Assembly: GCF_013249045.1 (NCBI RefSeq)
Contig: NZ_JABRWP010000010.1
Location: 1 to 64,000, forward strand
Origin: Winogradskyella eckloniae
GTDB taxonomy: Bacteria; Bacteroidota; Bacteroidia; Flavobacteriales; Flavobacteriaceae
DNA length: 64,000 nt
Direction: 5' to 3'
In this document: positions 9,284 to 18,263 of the stretch, one piece after another
Layout of the letters: every line of letters begins with the position of its first letter
How positions within the stretch are numbered: the stretch's first letter is position 1
Notes under the pieces: model-generated
Databases searched by the model: none
What the model was told of the DNA's origin: nothing
What the model saw: the letters and a program-made list of their open reading frames with translations, nothing else
Program-made: the position numbers and the translations under genes

Positions 9284-10504
9284 ATGAAATTTACAATTCA
9301 CGTGCTCTGCGCACTACTGTTTTGTACATACACCTCGTATGACATTACGGACCCAGTAAAACCTAAAAAGGTTGATGCTCTTAACAAAAGTGGTTATGCT
9401 TTTGATGTCAAAGTTTCTCAAATAAATTCTAATTACTCCGAAATAGCAAGCACTATGTTTAGAAATAAACTAGTCATTGTGTCTTCTAAGAAAATTGGTG
9501 GCTTAGGGTCTGGTGTAGATCCTAAAACTAAGGAGCCGTACACGGATTTATTTTGTTTAGATGTAAAAGAGAACGGTAGCTTTTCTCAGCCTTTTTTATT
9601 TAGTAGAATTTTAAATACTAAAGGAAATGAGGGGAAAGTGGCGTTTTCGCCAGATGAACACACTATTTATTATACGCGTAGTGAGCGCGATAATGTGTTA
9701 AATTATAAACTGTATAAAGCAGAATTGAAGAAAAACTCTCAAGGAAAGTGGATAAACGAAACAGAACTTGCTATCAGTAGTGATGATTATTCTGTGGAAA
9801 ACCCACATGTTTCTGCAGATGGGAAGTTTTTATTTTTCTCCTCTAATATGAAAGGTGGTTTTGGTGGTTTTGATATCTATATGGCCAGAATTAACAAAGA
9901 TGGTAGTATAGGTAGTCATGTAAATTTAGGAGATAAAGTTAACTCAGATAAGAACGAAAAATATCCTTATACCACAGATGATAATAAGGAGCTATATTTT
10001 TCTTCCGAAGGTCACAATAGTATTGGTGGTTACGATATTTTTATTTCTAATCGTAAGCAAATTGCATACAGCAAACCTAGAAATTTAGGAAGAGCCATTA
10101 ATTCTAACAAAGATGATATTGCGTTTATGATTATAAATGGAGATACAGGTGTGTTTTCTTCTAACAAAGGGAAGTCAACGAATGCATATAATATGTATCA
10201 TTTTAAAGCAGAAATGATGTATAAAGATTTGCGAGGTGTTGTTACAACTAAAGATAATAAGATATTACCAAATGCAACCATTGTTTTGTTAAATGACGAA
10301 GGTGAAGAGGTAGAAAGACAAACAACGAGTGTAGATGCGTCCTATAGTTTTAAGTTAAAGCCTTATGATGATTATGAAATTATAATTAAAAAAGAAGGTT
10401 TTGAAGCTTACACCAAAAAACTAGCACCTAATACATTTCCGGAGAAGTCTGTTGTAAAAATGGAACCAAAAGTGGAGATCAGTTATAATACCGTAAAACA
10501 TTAA
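9284..10504 (+). CDS. PD40 beta-propeller protein with C-terminal carboxypeptidase-regulatory-like domain
   Basis: 406 residues from the ATG at 9284; an upstream TTG at 9233 would put 17 unlikely residues before the signal peptide (MKFTIHVLCALLFCTY). The central region has several PD40/WD40-like blades: SPDEHTIYYTRSERD, SADGKFLFFSSNMKGGFGGFDIYM, and TTDDNKELYFSSEGHNSIGGYDIFIS. These GGFD/GGYD turns are typical of the propeller found in T9SS-associated and OmpA-like proteins. The last ~85 residues form a carboxypeptidase-regulatory-like sandwich (LRGVVTTKDNKILPNATIVLL). The C-terminal OmpA domain that many relatives carry is absent. Probably periplasmic or surface; role unknown. Confidence 0.8.
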   Translation: MKFTIHVLCALLFCTYTSYDITDPVKPKKVDALNKSGYAFDVKVSQINSNYSEIASTMFRNKLVIVSSKKIGGLGSGVDPKTKEPYTDLFCLDVKENGSFSQPFLFSRILNTKGNEGKVAFSPDEHTIYYTRSERDNVLNYKLYKAELKKNSQGKWINETELAISSDDYSVENPHVSADGKFLFFSSNMKGGFGGFDIYMARINKDGSIGSHVNLGDKVNSDKNEKYPYTTDDNKELYFSSEGHNSIGGYDIFISNRKQIAYSKPRNLGRAINSNKDDIAFMIINGDTGVFSSNKGKSTNAYNMYHFKAEMMYKDLRGVVTTKDNKILPNATIVLLNDEGEEVERQTTSVDASYSFKLKPYDDYEIIIKKEGFEAYTKKLAPNTFPEKSVVKMEPKVEISYNTVKH

Positions 10505-10684
10505 CGGTTTGTCTGAAAAATATACAGTTAAAAACCATAGAGCATGAATATTTAAGAGTTCAACCATTAATTGGCAACATTTGGTCAAACTTGTAATGAA
10601 GGTTCATATATTTGATGAAAATTAATGTGCTATTAACTTTTCAACAAATATTGCTAGCAATATTATTAATTAATTCCTTAACAT

Positions 10685-10722
10685 AAAAAACCACAATTTC
10701 TAAATTGAAATTGTGGTTTTTT
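10685..10722 (+). terminator. Bidirectional rho-independent terminator
   Basis: 16-bp stem, AAAAAACCACAATTTC (10685-10700) with its exact complement at 10707-10722, six-base loop, ending in a T-run on both strands. It separates the propeller gene from convergent clpX. Confidence 0.92.
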
Positions 10723-10747
10723 GATTTATTAAAGATTTTTAAGCAAG

Positions 10748-11977
10748 TTAAGACACGGCCTTAAGCTTTTTTAAAGTCGATTTATTTAATCGGTCTTCTG
10801 CGTAGGCTTTTGTAATGCTTAATTTAGTTTCTCCAGATCCTGGTAACTCAAACATAGCTTCAGTAAGGATTTCTTCACAAAGTGATCTTAATCCTCTGGC
10901 ACCTAACTTATATTCTATGGCTTTTTCAACTATAAATTCTAAAGCGCCATTTGTAATTGAAAGCGCAACATCATCCATAGCAAACAATTTTTTGTATTGT
11001 TTAATTATAGCATTTTTAGGCTCGGTTAAAATAGCTCTTAACGTTTTAGCATCTAAAGGATCCATGTGAGTTAACACAGGTAAACGACCAATAATTTCAG
11101 GGATTAAGCCAAAATCTTTTAAATCCTTAGGAATTATATATTGTAAAATATTGTCCTTGTCTACACTTTCTTTATTAATAGAACTATAACCAATGGCTTG
11201 CATGTTTAAACGTTTAGTAATAACACGTTCTATACCATCAAATGCGCCACCAGCAATGAATAAGATGTTTTCAGTATCTACTTCTATAAATTTTTGATCA
11301 GGATGCTTACGTCCACCTTTTGGCGGAACATTAACAACTGTACCTTCTAAAAGTTTTAATAAAGCTTGTTGCACACCTTCACCAGATACATCTCTAGTAA
11401 TAGAAGGATTATCACTTTTACGAGCAATCTTATCTATTTCATCAATAAAAACAATACCACGTTGTGCTTTTTCTAGATTGTAATCTGCAGCTTGTAATAA
11501 GCGCGTTAAAATACTTTCTACATCTTCACCAACATAACCAGCTTCTGTTAATACAGTAGCATCTACAATGGCTAAAGGTACGTTTAGCATTTTTGCAATG
11601 GTTTTGGCCATTAAGGTTTTTCCTGTACCTGTTTGCCCAACCATAATGATATTACTTTTTTGTATTTCAATATCATCTTCTGTTGGTGCTTGCAATAAAC
11701 GCTTATAGTGATTATAAACCGCTACAGACATGACACGTTTTGTAAACTCTTGTCCTATAATGTATTCGTCTAAAAAGGCTTTAATTTCTTTAGGCTTTCT
11801 TAGCATTAATTCAGCACTTAATTCTGAATTTCCAGATTGTTTAGACTCTTCAACAACAATACCATGTGCTTGCTCAATACAACGGTCACAAATATGCGCA
11901 TCTAAACCTGCTATTAATAAGCTAGTTTCTGGCTTTTTCCTTCCACAAAATGAACATTCTAATTCTTCTTTTGCCAT
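10748..11977 (-). CDS. clpX: ATP-dependent Clp protease ATP-binding subunit ClpX
   Basis: 409 residues, full length. The N-terminal zinc-binding domain has C8, C11, C30 and C33. The AAA+ module has Walker A GQTGTGKT (114-121), GYVGEDVE, Walker B IVFIDEID (about 175-182), the [12 protein letters not shown] segment and sensor-2 GARGLRS. ClpX unfolds tagged or damaged proteins and feeds them to ClpP in the cytosol. It lies downstream of clpP and tig on the same strand, the classic tig-clpP-clpX order, with a 111-bp gap after clpP, so it may also have its own promoter. Confidence 0.98.
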   Translation of the reverse strand: MAKEELECSFCGRKKPETSLLIAGLDAHICDRCIEQAHGIVVEESKQSGNSELSAELMLRKPKEIKAFLDEYIIGQEFTKRVMSVAVYNHYKRLLQAPTEDDIEIQKSNIIMVGQTGTGKTLMAKTIAKMLNVPLAIVDATVLTEAGYVGEDVESILTRLLQAADYNLEKAQRGIVFIDEIDKIARKSDNPSITRDVSGEGVQQALLKLLEGTVVNVPPKGGRKHPDQKFIEVDTENILFIAGGAFDGIERVITKRLNMQAIGYSSINKESVDKDNILQYIIPKDLKDFGLIPEIIGRLPVLTHMDPLDAKTLRAILTEPKNAIIKQYKKLFAMDDVALSITNGALEFIVEKAIEYKLGARGLRSLCEEILTEAMFELPGSGETKLSITKAYAEDRLNKSTLKKLKAVS

Positions 11978-12088
11978 AATTTTAAATTGGTGTCATTCTC
12001 ATTAATGTGTCGCTTCTTATTAAGCGTTGCATCAATATGACTGTAAATAGTTTTGTAACTAGACATATTTAGTCGAAAGTAAATGGAA

Positions 12089-12763
12089 TTACTTTCTTGT
12101 TAATACTTCATCAATCATTCCGTATTCTAAAGCTTCTTGAGAACGCATCCAGTAATCTCTGTCAGAATCTTTTTCTACTTGCTCAATAGATTTGCCAGAA
12201 TGTTTTGCAATCACTGCATATAATTCTTCTTTAACTCTTATTGTTTCTTTTAAGGCAATTTGCATATCGCTTAATTGACCTTGCGTTCCGCTACTTACTT
12301 GGTGAATCATTACACGAGAGTGCGTTAATGCAGAACGTTTACCTTCTGCACCAGCACATAATAAAACGGCTGCCATTGAAGCTGCAATACCTGTACAAAT
12401 TGTAGCAACATCTGGTTTTACAAACTGCATAGTGTCATAAATACCTAAACCAGCATATACTGATCCTCCTGGAGAGTTAATGTAAATTTGAATATCTTTT
12501 GTAGCATCTGTACTTTGTAAGAATAATAATTGTGCTTGTATAATATTAGCCACTTGGTCATTAACACCAGTGCCTAAAAATATAATACGATCCATCATTA
12601 AACGAGAAAACACATCAAAAACGGCAATATTCATTTGTCGTTCTTCAATAATATTTGGCGTCATGTTAGAAGGATACATGCTTTCTATTATTTTACTATA
12701 ATAGTTGCTATTAATTCCTTGATCCTTTATTGCAAATTTTTCAAATTCTTTTCCGAAATCCAT
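12089..12763 (-). CDS. clpP: ATP-dependent Clp protease proteolytic subunit ClpP
   Basis: 224 residues. The serine-protease triad can be read as S129 (GIAASMAAV), H154 (VMIHQVS) and D203 (DSDRDYW). The other hallmarks are YINSPGGSVYAGLGIYDTM and a C-terminal LEYGMIDEVL. The N-terminal ~25 residues are a propeptide, removed on assembly of the double-heptamer chamber. It works with ClpX encoded just downstream, and trigger factor lies upstream. Confidence 0.98.
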   Translation of the reverse strand: MDFGKEFEKFAIKDQGINSNYYSKIIESMYPSNMTPNIIEERQMNIAVFDVFSRLMMDRIIFLGTGVNDQVANIIQAQLLFLQSTDATKDIQIYINSPGGSVYAGLGIYDTMQFVKPDVATICTGIAASMAAVLLCAGAEGKRSALTHSRVMIHQVSSGTQGQLSDMQIALKETIRVKEELYAVIAKHSGKSIEQVEKDSDRDYWMRSQEALEYGMIDEVLTRK

Positions 12764-12861
12764 ATAAATTTTAATTCTTTTTAATTAGTTGTGTGATATT
12801 TATAAAACAGAGAATTATGCCAAATATTATTTAAGCTTTTGATTAAAAAGCGAATTCATAA

Positions 12862-12893
12862 AAAAAGCGCAAAACTCATACGTTTTACGCTTT
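12862..12893 (-). terminator. Terminator downstream of tig
   Basis: Stem AAAGCG/CGCTTT plus AAAAC/GTTTT with one C-A mismatch and a 6-base loop. On the minus strand a T-run follows (the A-run before 12866 on the plus strand). It ends the tig transcript and implies a separate start for clpP. Confidence 0.75.
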
Positions 12894-12920
12894 AAAGATA
12901 CTAATTATTTTAAAGACTGC

Positions 12921-14243
12921 TTAACTATAAAATTCTTTTACAAAATCATCGTAAGTGATGTCTTTAGTCTTAATGTTTCCTTCAGTTTTATATAAGTTTA
13001 ATAATTTTTGACTTACTAACTGTTCTGACATACGTTTTACTTCATCTTGGTTACCTAAGATACGTGCAGCGATGTCTTCTAATTCTTTATCTGATGGGTT
13101 CATTTGACCAAACTGAGCCATTTGACCTTTAATCATATCCATAGAATAGGATTTTAATTCTTCAAACTGAACTTGAAGATTATGTTCTGTGATTAATTTA
13201 CCCTCTATTAACTGGTAGCGCATGCTTTTTTCAGATTTTTCGTATTCTTCTTTAGCTTGCTCTTCTGTCATTTCTTCTTCACCAGCGGTCTGCATCCATT
13301 TTTGTAAGAAGCTAGCAGGTAAATCAAACTTGGTGTTTTCAATTAAACTTTCGGTAACGTCGTTTAATAATTTTTGATCTCCTTGTTGTGCAAATTGCTT
13401 TTCAGAATCTTCTTTTATTTTTGCCTTTAATTCTGTTACTGAGGTTACTTTACCTTTTCCAAATAACTTATCAAATAACTCTTGATCTAAATCTGCTAAT
13501 TCACGCTCGTTAATTTCAGTAACAGTAAAGTTAACTTCTATGTCTAATCCATGTGCATCATCATGAGGTACTTTTAAAGCATTCATTAAATCGTGATCGT
13601 CATTGAATAAACCTTTAGTTTTTAAAGAAATTACATCACCAACTTTTGCTCCAATAAATTTCTTAGGATTTGTTTTTCCTTTTAATTTATCTAAAGTAAT
13701 CATTGTAGAATTCTCGATGTCTTTCTCTTCGTTAGTAAACGTACCTGAAATTTCAGAATCTTTTGTGATTTCAGTTTGAGAAACGATTTTTCCGTATTGT
13801 TTGCGGATGTGTTCTACTTGATCATCGATCATTTTGTCATCTGCAACAATATTATAATGCGTTATTGCTTTTTTGCTTTTTAGATTTACATCAAATTCTG
13901 GAGCTAAACCTAATTCAAATTCAAATGAAAATGCTTCAGCATCCCAATCTAAATCGTCTTGTGCTTTTGGTAATGGATTACCTAAAACGTCTAGTTTTTC
14001 TTCAACTAAATACTTACCAAGTGCATCTTGTAGTAATTTGTTTACTTCATCTACTAATACAGCTTTACCATATTGCTTTTTTACCATTCCCATTGGTACG
14101 TGACCTTTTCTAAAACCTGGGATGTTTGCAGACTTACGGTAATCTACTAATATTTTTTCTACTTTATCGCTATAATCTTCCTTTGCGATATCAACTTTTA
14201 CAACTGCATTTAATGCATCGATGTTTTCTCTTGTAATGTTCAT
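12921..14243 (-). CDS. tig: Trigger factor
   Basis: 440 residues from the ATG at 14243. A longer reading to 14363 would add 40 residues and run through the promoter, so it was rejected. The N-terminal ribosome-binding domain carries the signature GFRKGHVP (43-50). A PPIase-like middle domain and a long helical substrate-binding C-terminus follow (KFDLPASFLQKWMQ). The middle domain lacks an obvious FKBP signature, which is common for Bacteroidota trigger factors. It folds nascent chains at the ribosome exit and lies upstream of clpP and clpX. Confidence 0.96.
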   Translation of the reverse strand: MNITRENIDALNAVVKVDIAKEDYSDKVEKILVDYRKSANIPGFRKGHVPMGMVKKQYGKAVLVDEVNKLLQDALGKYLVEEKLDVLGNPLPKAQDDLDWDAEAFSFEFELGLAPEFDVNLKSKKAITHYNIVADDKMIDDQVEHIRKQYGKIVSQTEITKDSEISGTFTNEEKDIENSTMITLDKLKGKTNPKKFIGAKVGDVISLKTKGLFNDDHDLMNALKVPHDDAHGLDIEVNFTVTEINERELADLDQELFDKLFGKGKVTSVTELKAKIKEDSEKQFAQQGDQKLLNDVTESLIENTKFDLPASFLQKWMQTAGEEEMTEEQAKEEYEKSEKSMRYQLIEGKLITEHNLQVQFEELKSYSMDMIKGQMAQFGQMNPSDKELEDIAARILGNQDEVKRMSEQLVSQKLLNLYKTEGNIKTKDITYDDFVKEFYS

Positions 14244-14268
14244 TTTTATTGAAACTAAAATTGGGCTG

Positions 14269-14306
14269 CAAAAGTACAATATTTTTTGCAACCCAACAAC
14301 AGTTTT
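14269..14306 (-). promoter_or_regulatory. Promoter of tig inside an inverted repeat
   Basis: On the minus strand a perfect -7 box TACTTTTG (plus-strand 14269-14276) is preceded by TTGTTG, 17 bp away from the nearer TTG and 20 bp from the farther one, fitting the Bacteroidota consensus. A 12-bp inverted repeat, TGGGCTGCAAAA (14262-14273) and TTTTGCAACCCA (14284-14295) with one mismatch, overlaps the box. Confidence 0.6.
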
Positions 14307-14323
14307 AAGCGTTTGTATATCAG

Positions 14324-14671
14324 CTACTTTTTGTCGTCTTTTAAAAACGATTGCAGCAACCATTGTAAGATAGAGAGTAGGATGCTAAATAAAATTGCGG
14401 TTCCGAAATTGGCAACGCTAAATCCGTCTATTAATTTATCTGCTACTAATATAATTATGGCGTTTATAACGAGTAGAAAAAGTCCTAATGTAATTATAGT
14501 AATGGGTAAGGTTAAAATGACTAATATAGGCTTTACCAATAAATTTAAAATAGATAAGACTACAGCGACAATAAGCGCGCCTATATAACCATCTACAGCT
14601 ACACCAGTTAAAATATGTGCTAATACAAACACAGCTAAGGCGTTTAATAAGAGTCTTAAAATGAGATTCAT
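14324..14671 (-). CDS. Phage-holin-4_2-family small membrane protein
   Basis: 115 residues, almost entirely hydrophobic, with four predicted membrane helices and the family's NLLVKPILVILTLPITIITLGLFLLVINA core. The Pfam name is phage holin 4_2 (mycobacterial type), but such genes are chromosomal in most bacteria and no phage gene is nearby. The C-terminus is charged and cytoplasmic (LKDDKK). Function unknown. It sits 80 bp upstream of tig on the same strand and 42 bp after the YwqK-repeat gene. Confidence 0.8.
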   Translation of the reverse strand: MNLILRLLLNALAVFVLAHILTGVAVDGYIGALIVAVVLSILNLLVKPILVILTLPITIITLGLFLLVINAIIILVADKLIDGFSVANFGTAILFSILLSILQWLLQSFLKDDKK

Positions 14672-14713
14672 GAGTAATGCTTTTTTGGTGACATGTAAGT
14701 TAAAAAATAATTG

Positions 14714-15817
14714 TTATTTCTGAACCTGAAATACAATAGGAATAGAAAAAGGCATTATAACTGGTTGGTCTCTTTGAAGTCCAGGTGACATTTTAGGCAA
14801 TAAATTAATAACCCTTATCGCTTCTTCTGCCAAACCAGGATGTGGTGCTCTTGCTTTTACTTCTGTTACGTTACCTGTTTTGTCTATTTTATAGGTTACA
14901 ATTATTCTTTGTTTTCCTATTAAATTTAATTTTGTCGCTAATTCTATGTTGAAATTTTTTCCAATAAGTTGGTTTACATGTTTATTCATACACGCTTTTT
15001 TGGTTGTGTTCGTTAACATGTCTTCACAACCAGGATAAACCGGAACGCGTTCAATAACACCATCTGCAACTTTTGAAGGTTTTAAAATTCCAATAAATTC
15101 AGCTTTACTAGCGATACCATCTTTAAATTTAATTTTTTCGACTTTTTTGCCCTTCGCGTTGTACTTTACCCAAGTATGAGTTAACATGCCATTGGAATAA
15201 CTGCCTTCCCATTCTAGCACTTTTCCTTTTAAATATCGTTTTTCTTTACCATGCAGCTTTTCGTTTGCCATAGCGCCTTCTAATTTAAGGTCTCCATTTT
15301 CATAATAGTTTTTATAGGTTCCATGTCTGTAGCCATCCTTGTAGGTAACTATCCATTCTATTTGTCCGCTTTCGTAATATTTTTTCCATTCGCCAACTAA
15401 ATCAAATTCTAAGTAAGTAGCTACTATTTCTTTGGCTCCGCTTTCGTAAAAACTTGTAAAATATCCAGATTTTAATTGTCTTTTAGATTCTAGATTTCCA
15501 CTTTTAAAGAATCTAAAGTTGACATAAATATTGTCTTCTAATTCGGTTTTATGACTAACAATGCCAGTGTCGTAATACGAAACTTGTTCTCTGTTTAATT
15601 TGCCGTTGTCATAACTATAAGTTTTAGATATTTGGCCGTTTTTATGATATTGTTTCCATTGACCTACGCGTTTATTGTTTTTGTATTGTCCTTCTTTTTG
15701 GAGTTCGCCAGTCTCGTAATAGTCTTTGTACGGTCCATCTGGTTTAGCCTGAGCTTCAGAAAATTGAATGCGTAAAATGCATGCAATTATGATTAGGAGG
15801 GATTTCATATGAATCAA
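14714..15817 (-). CDS. Secreted YwqK/MORN-repeat protein with C-terminal TonB-like domain
   Basis: 367 residues. The likely start is the second Met (MKSLLIIIACIL), giving a signal peptide cleaved near QFSEAQA. Seven to nine repeats of about 22 residues follow, of the form G-x-Y-K-x-Y-Y-E-x-G-x-L (DYYETGELQKEG, YHKNGQISKTYS, YYENGDLKLEG), the YwqK/MORN type. The last ~110 residues (RVPVYPGCED, then IIVTYKIDKTGNVTEVKARAPHPGLAEEAIRVI) form a TonB C-terminal-like domain. Automatic tools often call such repeats YwqK antitoxins; there is no toxin here. Probably periplasmic or surface exposed; role unknown. Confidence 0.8.
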   Translation of the reverse strand: MIHMKSLLIIIACILRIQFSEAQAKPDGPYKDYYETGELQKEGQYKNNKRVGQWKQYHKNGQISKTYSYDNGKLNREQVSYYDTGIVSHKTELEDNIYVNFRFFKSGNLESKRQLKSGYFTSFYESGAKEIVATYLEFDLVGEWKKYYESGQIEWIVTYKDGYRHGTYKNYYENGDLKLEGAMANEKLHGKEKRYLKGKVLEWEGSYSNGMLTHTWVKYNAKGKKVEKIKFKDGIASKAEFIGILKPSKVADGVIERVPVYPGCEDMLTNTTKKACMNKHVNQLIGKNFNIELATKLNLIGKQRIIVTYKIDKTGNVTEVKARAPHPGLAEEAIRVINLLPKMSPGLQRDQPVIMPFSIPIVFQVQK

Positions 15818-15831
15818 TTATTTTTTTAAAG

Positions 15832-16593
15832 TTAAATGAAATTTATGACAGCATCATAAAATTCTTTAGGGTTTTCTGCATGTAACCAATGGCCAGCGTT
15901 GGTAATGGTTATAATTTTAGAATTAGGAAAATGACGATGTATAATGGTTTCGTCTGCTTTTGGTATATATTCTGAGCGATCTCCACGTAAAAATAAAGTG
16001 TCCTTTTCAAAACTAGCATGTATTGGCAAGGCTTCACCAACTTCAGAAACATTTTCTTTTAAGGCTTCTAAATTTATACGTAGACCTAGTTGCCCTTTTT
16101 CTACCCAATATAAATTTTTTAGCAAAAACATGCGTGTGCCAACATCTTGTATGTAGCTGCTTAAGGCTTTATCTGCTTCGCCTCTTGTTTTAATTTGTGT
16201 AAAATCTAAACTACTTAGACCTTCTAATATAGCATCGTGATGTACAGGATAGTAGCGCGGTGAAATATCTGCAACGATTAATTTATGTACTAATTCTGGA
16301 TATTTTGAAGCAAAAAGCATCGCTGTTTTTCCTCCCATAGAATGTCCTAATAATACAATGTCCTTGAGATTATGAGTGTCGCAATAATGTTTTAAATCTT
16401 CTGCTAATAGATCATAATCAAACGCATTAGAATGGAAACTACGACCATGATTACGTTGGTCTACAAGGTGTATTTCATAATTAGATTCAGAAAATTGTCT
16501 TGCTAAGGTTTTCCAATTGTCTCCCATGCCTAAAAATCCATGTAGAATAATAAATGGTTTGCCTTCTCCTATGATGTTTGAGTGTAGTTTCAT
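15832..16593 (-). CDS. Alpha/beta hydrolase (YbfF-like esterase)
   Basis: 253 residues, no signal peptide, so cytosolic. The alpha/beta-hydrolase core shows the oxyanion HGFLGMGDNW, the DQRNHGRS strand-turn, nucleophile S85 in GHSMGGK, an acid residue likely in FLRGDRSEYI, and H235 in NAGHWLHAENP. The pattern resembles YbfF-type acyl-CoA/ester hydrolases. The true substrate is unknown. It lies 14 bp upstream of the YwqK-repeat gene and 128 bp downstream of pdxJ. Confidence 0.85.
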   Translation of the reverse strand: MKLHSNIIGEGKPFIILHGFLGMGDNWKTLARQFSESNYEIHLVDQRNHGRSFHSNAFDYDLLAEDLKHYCDTHNLKDIVLLGHSMGGKTAMLFASKYPELVHKLIVADISPRYYPVHHDAILEGLSSLDFTQIKTRGEADKALSSYIQDVGTRMFLLKNLYWVEKGQLGLRINLEALKENVSEVGEALPIHASFEKDTLFLRGDRSEYIPKADETIIHRHFPNSKIITITNAGHWLHAENPKEFYDAVINFI

Positions 16594-16721
16594 GTCGTTT
16601 CATTTTTTGCACAAAGGTGCAATGATACATAGTGTTAATTAATAAAGTGTGGTGTTAATACTAAGTAAATTATAGAATTTTCTCAATGTAATGAGCGCTA
16701 TGTCTATCTATTAGTATGGTC

Positions 16722-17435
16722 TTATTTTAGTTTTTCTAAATACTTACCTATAACATTCTCTATTCCTAGATATAGGCTTTCGGCAATTAGCGCATGTCCA
16801 ATAGATACTTCTAATAATCCATTGATATGGTCTTTAAAAAACTTAATGTTTTCTAGAGATAAATCATGCCCAGCATTAATGCCTAGGTCTAAGCTATTTG
16901 CTAGTTCTGCACATTCAGAATACGGCTTAATAGCGTCCATATTACCTAAACTATATTGATGCGCAAAGGCTTCGGTGTATAGTTCAATTCTATCCGTTCC
17001 TGTGGCTTTGGCACCTTCAATTTGTTGTAATTCTGGATCTACAAATATTGATGTTCTAATACCGTTGTCTTTAAATTCTTTAATGACGTCTACTAAAAAA
17101 TCTTTGTGTTTTATGGTGTCCCAACCAGCATTAGATGTAATGGCATCTATAGAATCTGGTACTAAAGTAACTTGCGTAGGCTTTATGTTTAGTACCATAT
17201 CTACAAATTTAGGAATGGGATTTCCTTCAATATTGTATTCTGTATAAACCTCTGTTTTTAAATCATAAGCGTCTTGGTAACGAATATGTCTTTCGTCTGG
17301 TCTTGGATGAATTGTAACGCCTTCTGCTCCAAATCGCTGAACATCTTTTGCAAACTGAACTACATTTGGTACATCACCACCACGACTATTTCTAAGGGTT
17401 GCAATTTTATTAATATTTACACTTAACTTGGTCAT
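16722..17435 (-). CDS. pdxJ: Pyridoxine 5'-phosphate synthase
   Basis: 237 residues from the ATG at 17435; a reading from 17537 adds 34 residues that overlap the divergent CBS gene and was rejected. The TIM barrel begins MTKLSVNINKIATLRNSRGG and contains GAEGVTIHPRPDERHI, FVDPELQQI, GTDRIELYTE, INAGHDLSLENI and EVSIGHALI, all PdxJ hallmarks. It condenses 1-deoxyxylulose 5-phosphate with 3-amino-2-oxopropyl phosphate to make vitamin B6. Divergent from the CBS/nadK genes, an arrangement often seen in Flavobacteriia. Confidence 0.97.
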   Translation of the reverse strand: MTKLSVNINKIATLRNSRGGDVPNVVQFAKDVQRFGAEGVTIHPRPDERHIRYQDAYDLKTEVYTEYNIEGNPIPKFVDMVLNIKPTQVTLVPDSIDAITSNAGWDTIKHKDFLVDVIKEFKDNGIRTSIFVDPELQQIEGAKATGTDRIELYTEAFAHQYSLGNMDAIKPYSECAELANSLDLGINAGHDLSLENIKFFKDHINGLLEVSIGHALIAESLYLGIENVIGKYLEKLK

Positions 17436-17525
17436 AGTTATAAATTTTGAAGAACAAAAATACAAACAAGTGCATGCTTTTTGTGGGTTTTTTTGATTAA
17501 TTTGCAGCGTAATAAATTTTGCATA

Positions 17526-18182
17526 ATGGAGCTTCAAAATTTTGTGATTAATGACATAAAACCGTTGCGTATCACTGATAAAATTAGTGATTTAAAAATG
17601 CTGTTCAATCAGCTAACGTATTCTCATATTCCTGTTGTAAAGGATAACGTTTATATGGGTTGTATTTCAGAAACAGATGCCCATTGTTTTGAGGGTAGTA
17701 TTACAATTGAAGATTGTGCTTATGCAATTGAAGGCTTTTTTGTAAGACCGATGACCAACTGGTTAGATGTATTAGAATCTTTTGCGCAAAATGATTCTAA
17801 TATAATGCCGATTTTAGATGAAAATAATAAATATCTTGGCTATTATGAGCTAAACGATATTATTCATCTTTTTAATGAAACGCCATTTTTTGCAGAACCT
17901 GGTGGTATTTTAATTGTAGAAAAAGGCATAAATGATTATTCATTTAGTGAAATTAGCCAAATAGTAGAGTCTAATGACGCCAAGCTCTTAGGCGCATTTG
18001 TTTCTAAGATGGATGGTGATTTAGTGAGAGTAACGCTTAAAATAAGTAATTCTAGCATCAATGAAGTTATTCAAACCTTTAGACGATATAGTTATAATAT
18101 TGTATCTGGCCATGAGGATGATTCTTATGTTGAAAGTTTAAAGGAACGCTCAAAGTATTTAGATAAATACCTTAACATGTAA
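17526..18182 (+). CDS. CBS-domain protein
   Basis: 218 residues from the ATG at 17526; an upstream in-frame start at 17481 would overlap the pdxJ promoter region. Two CBS motifs fill the first ~125 residues (INDIKPLRITDKISDLKMLFNQLTYSHIPVV, then MTNWLDVLESFAQNDSNIMPILDENNKYLGYYELNDII). An ACT-like C-terminal part follows (ILIVEKGINDYSFSEISQIV). CBS pairs bind adenosyl ligands. It lies 81 bp before nadK, a conserved pairing, which suggests a link to NAD(P) metabolism, though that is only inference. Confidence 0.85.
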   Translation: MELQNFVINDIKPLRITDKISDLKMLFNQLTYSHIPVVKDNVYMGCISETDAHCFEGSITIEDCAYAIEGFFVRPMTNWLDVLESFAQNDSNIMPILDENNKYLGYYELNDIIHLFNETPFFAEPGGILIVEKGINDYSFSEISQIVESNDAKLLGAFVSKMDGDLVRVTLKISNSSINEVIQTFRRYSYNIVSGHEDDSYVESLKERSKYLDKYLNM

Positions 18183-18263
18183 AGACAAAAAGGCGCTTTT
18201 ACATTGATTCTGTAAATAGGAAATGAAAGCGACTTAAAGTGATTAGGAATAATAAAAATAAGC

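Noticed and set aside
14324..14671. Phage remnant suggested by the holin family name
   Set aside because: No other phage gene, attachment site or composition shift is near; this family is a normal chromosomal one.
14714..15817. Toxin-antitoxin system suggested by YwqK-type repeats
   Set aside because: The protein is secreted, large and has a TonB-like domain; no toxin gene is adjacent.
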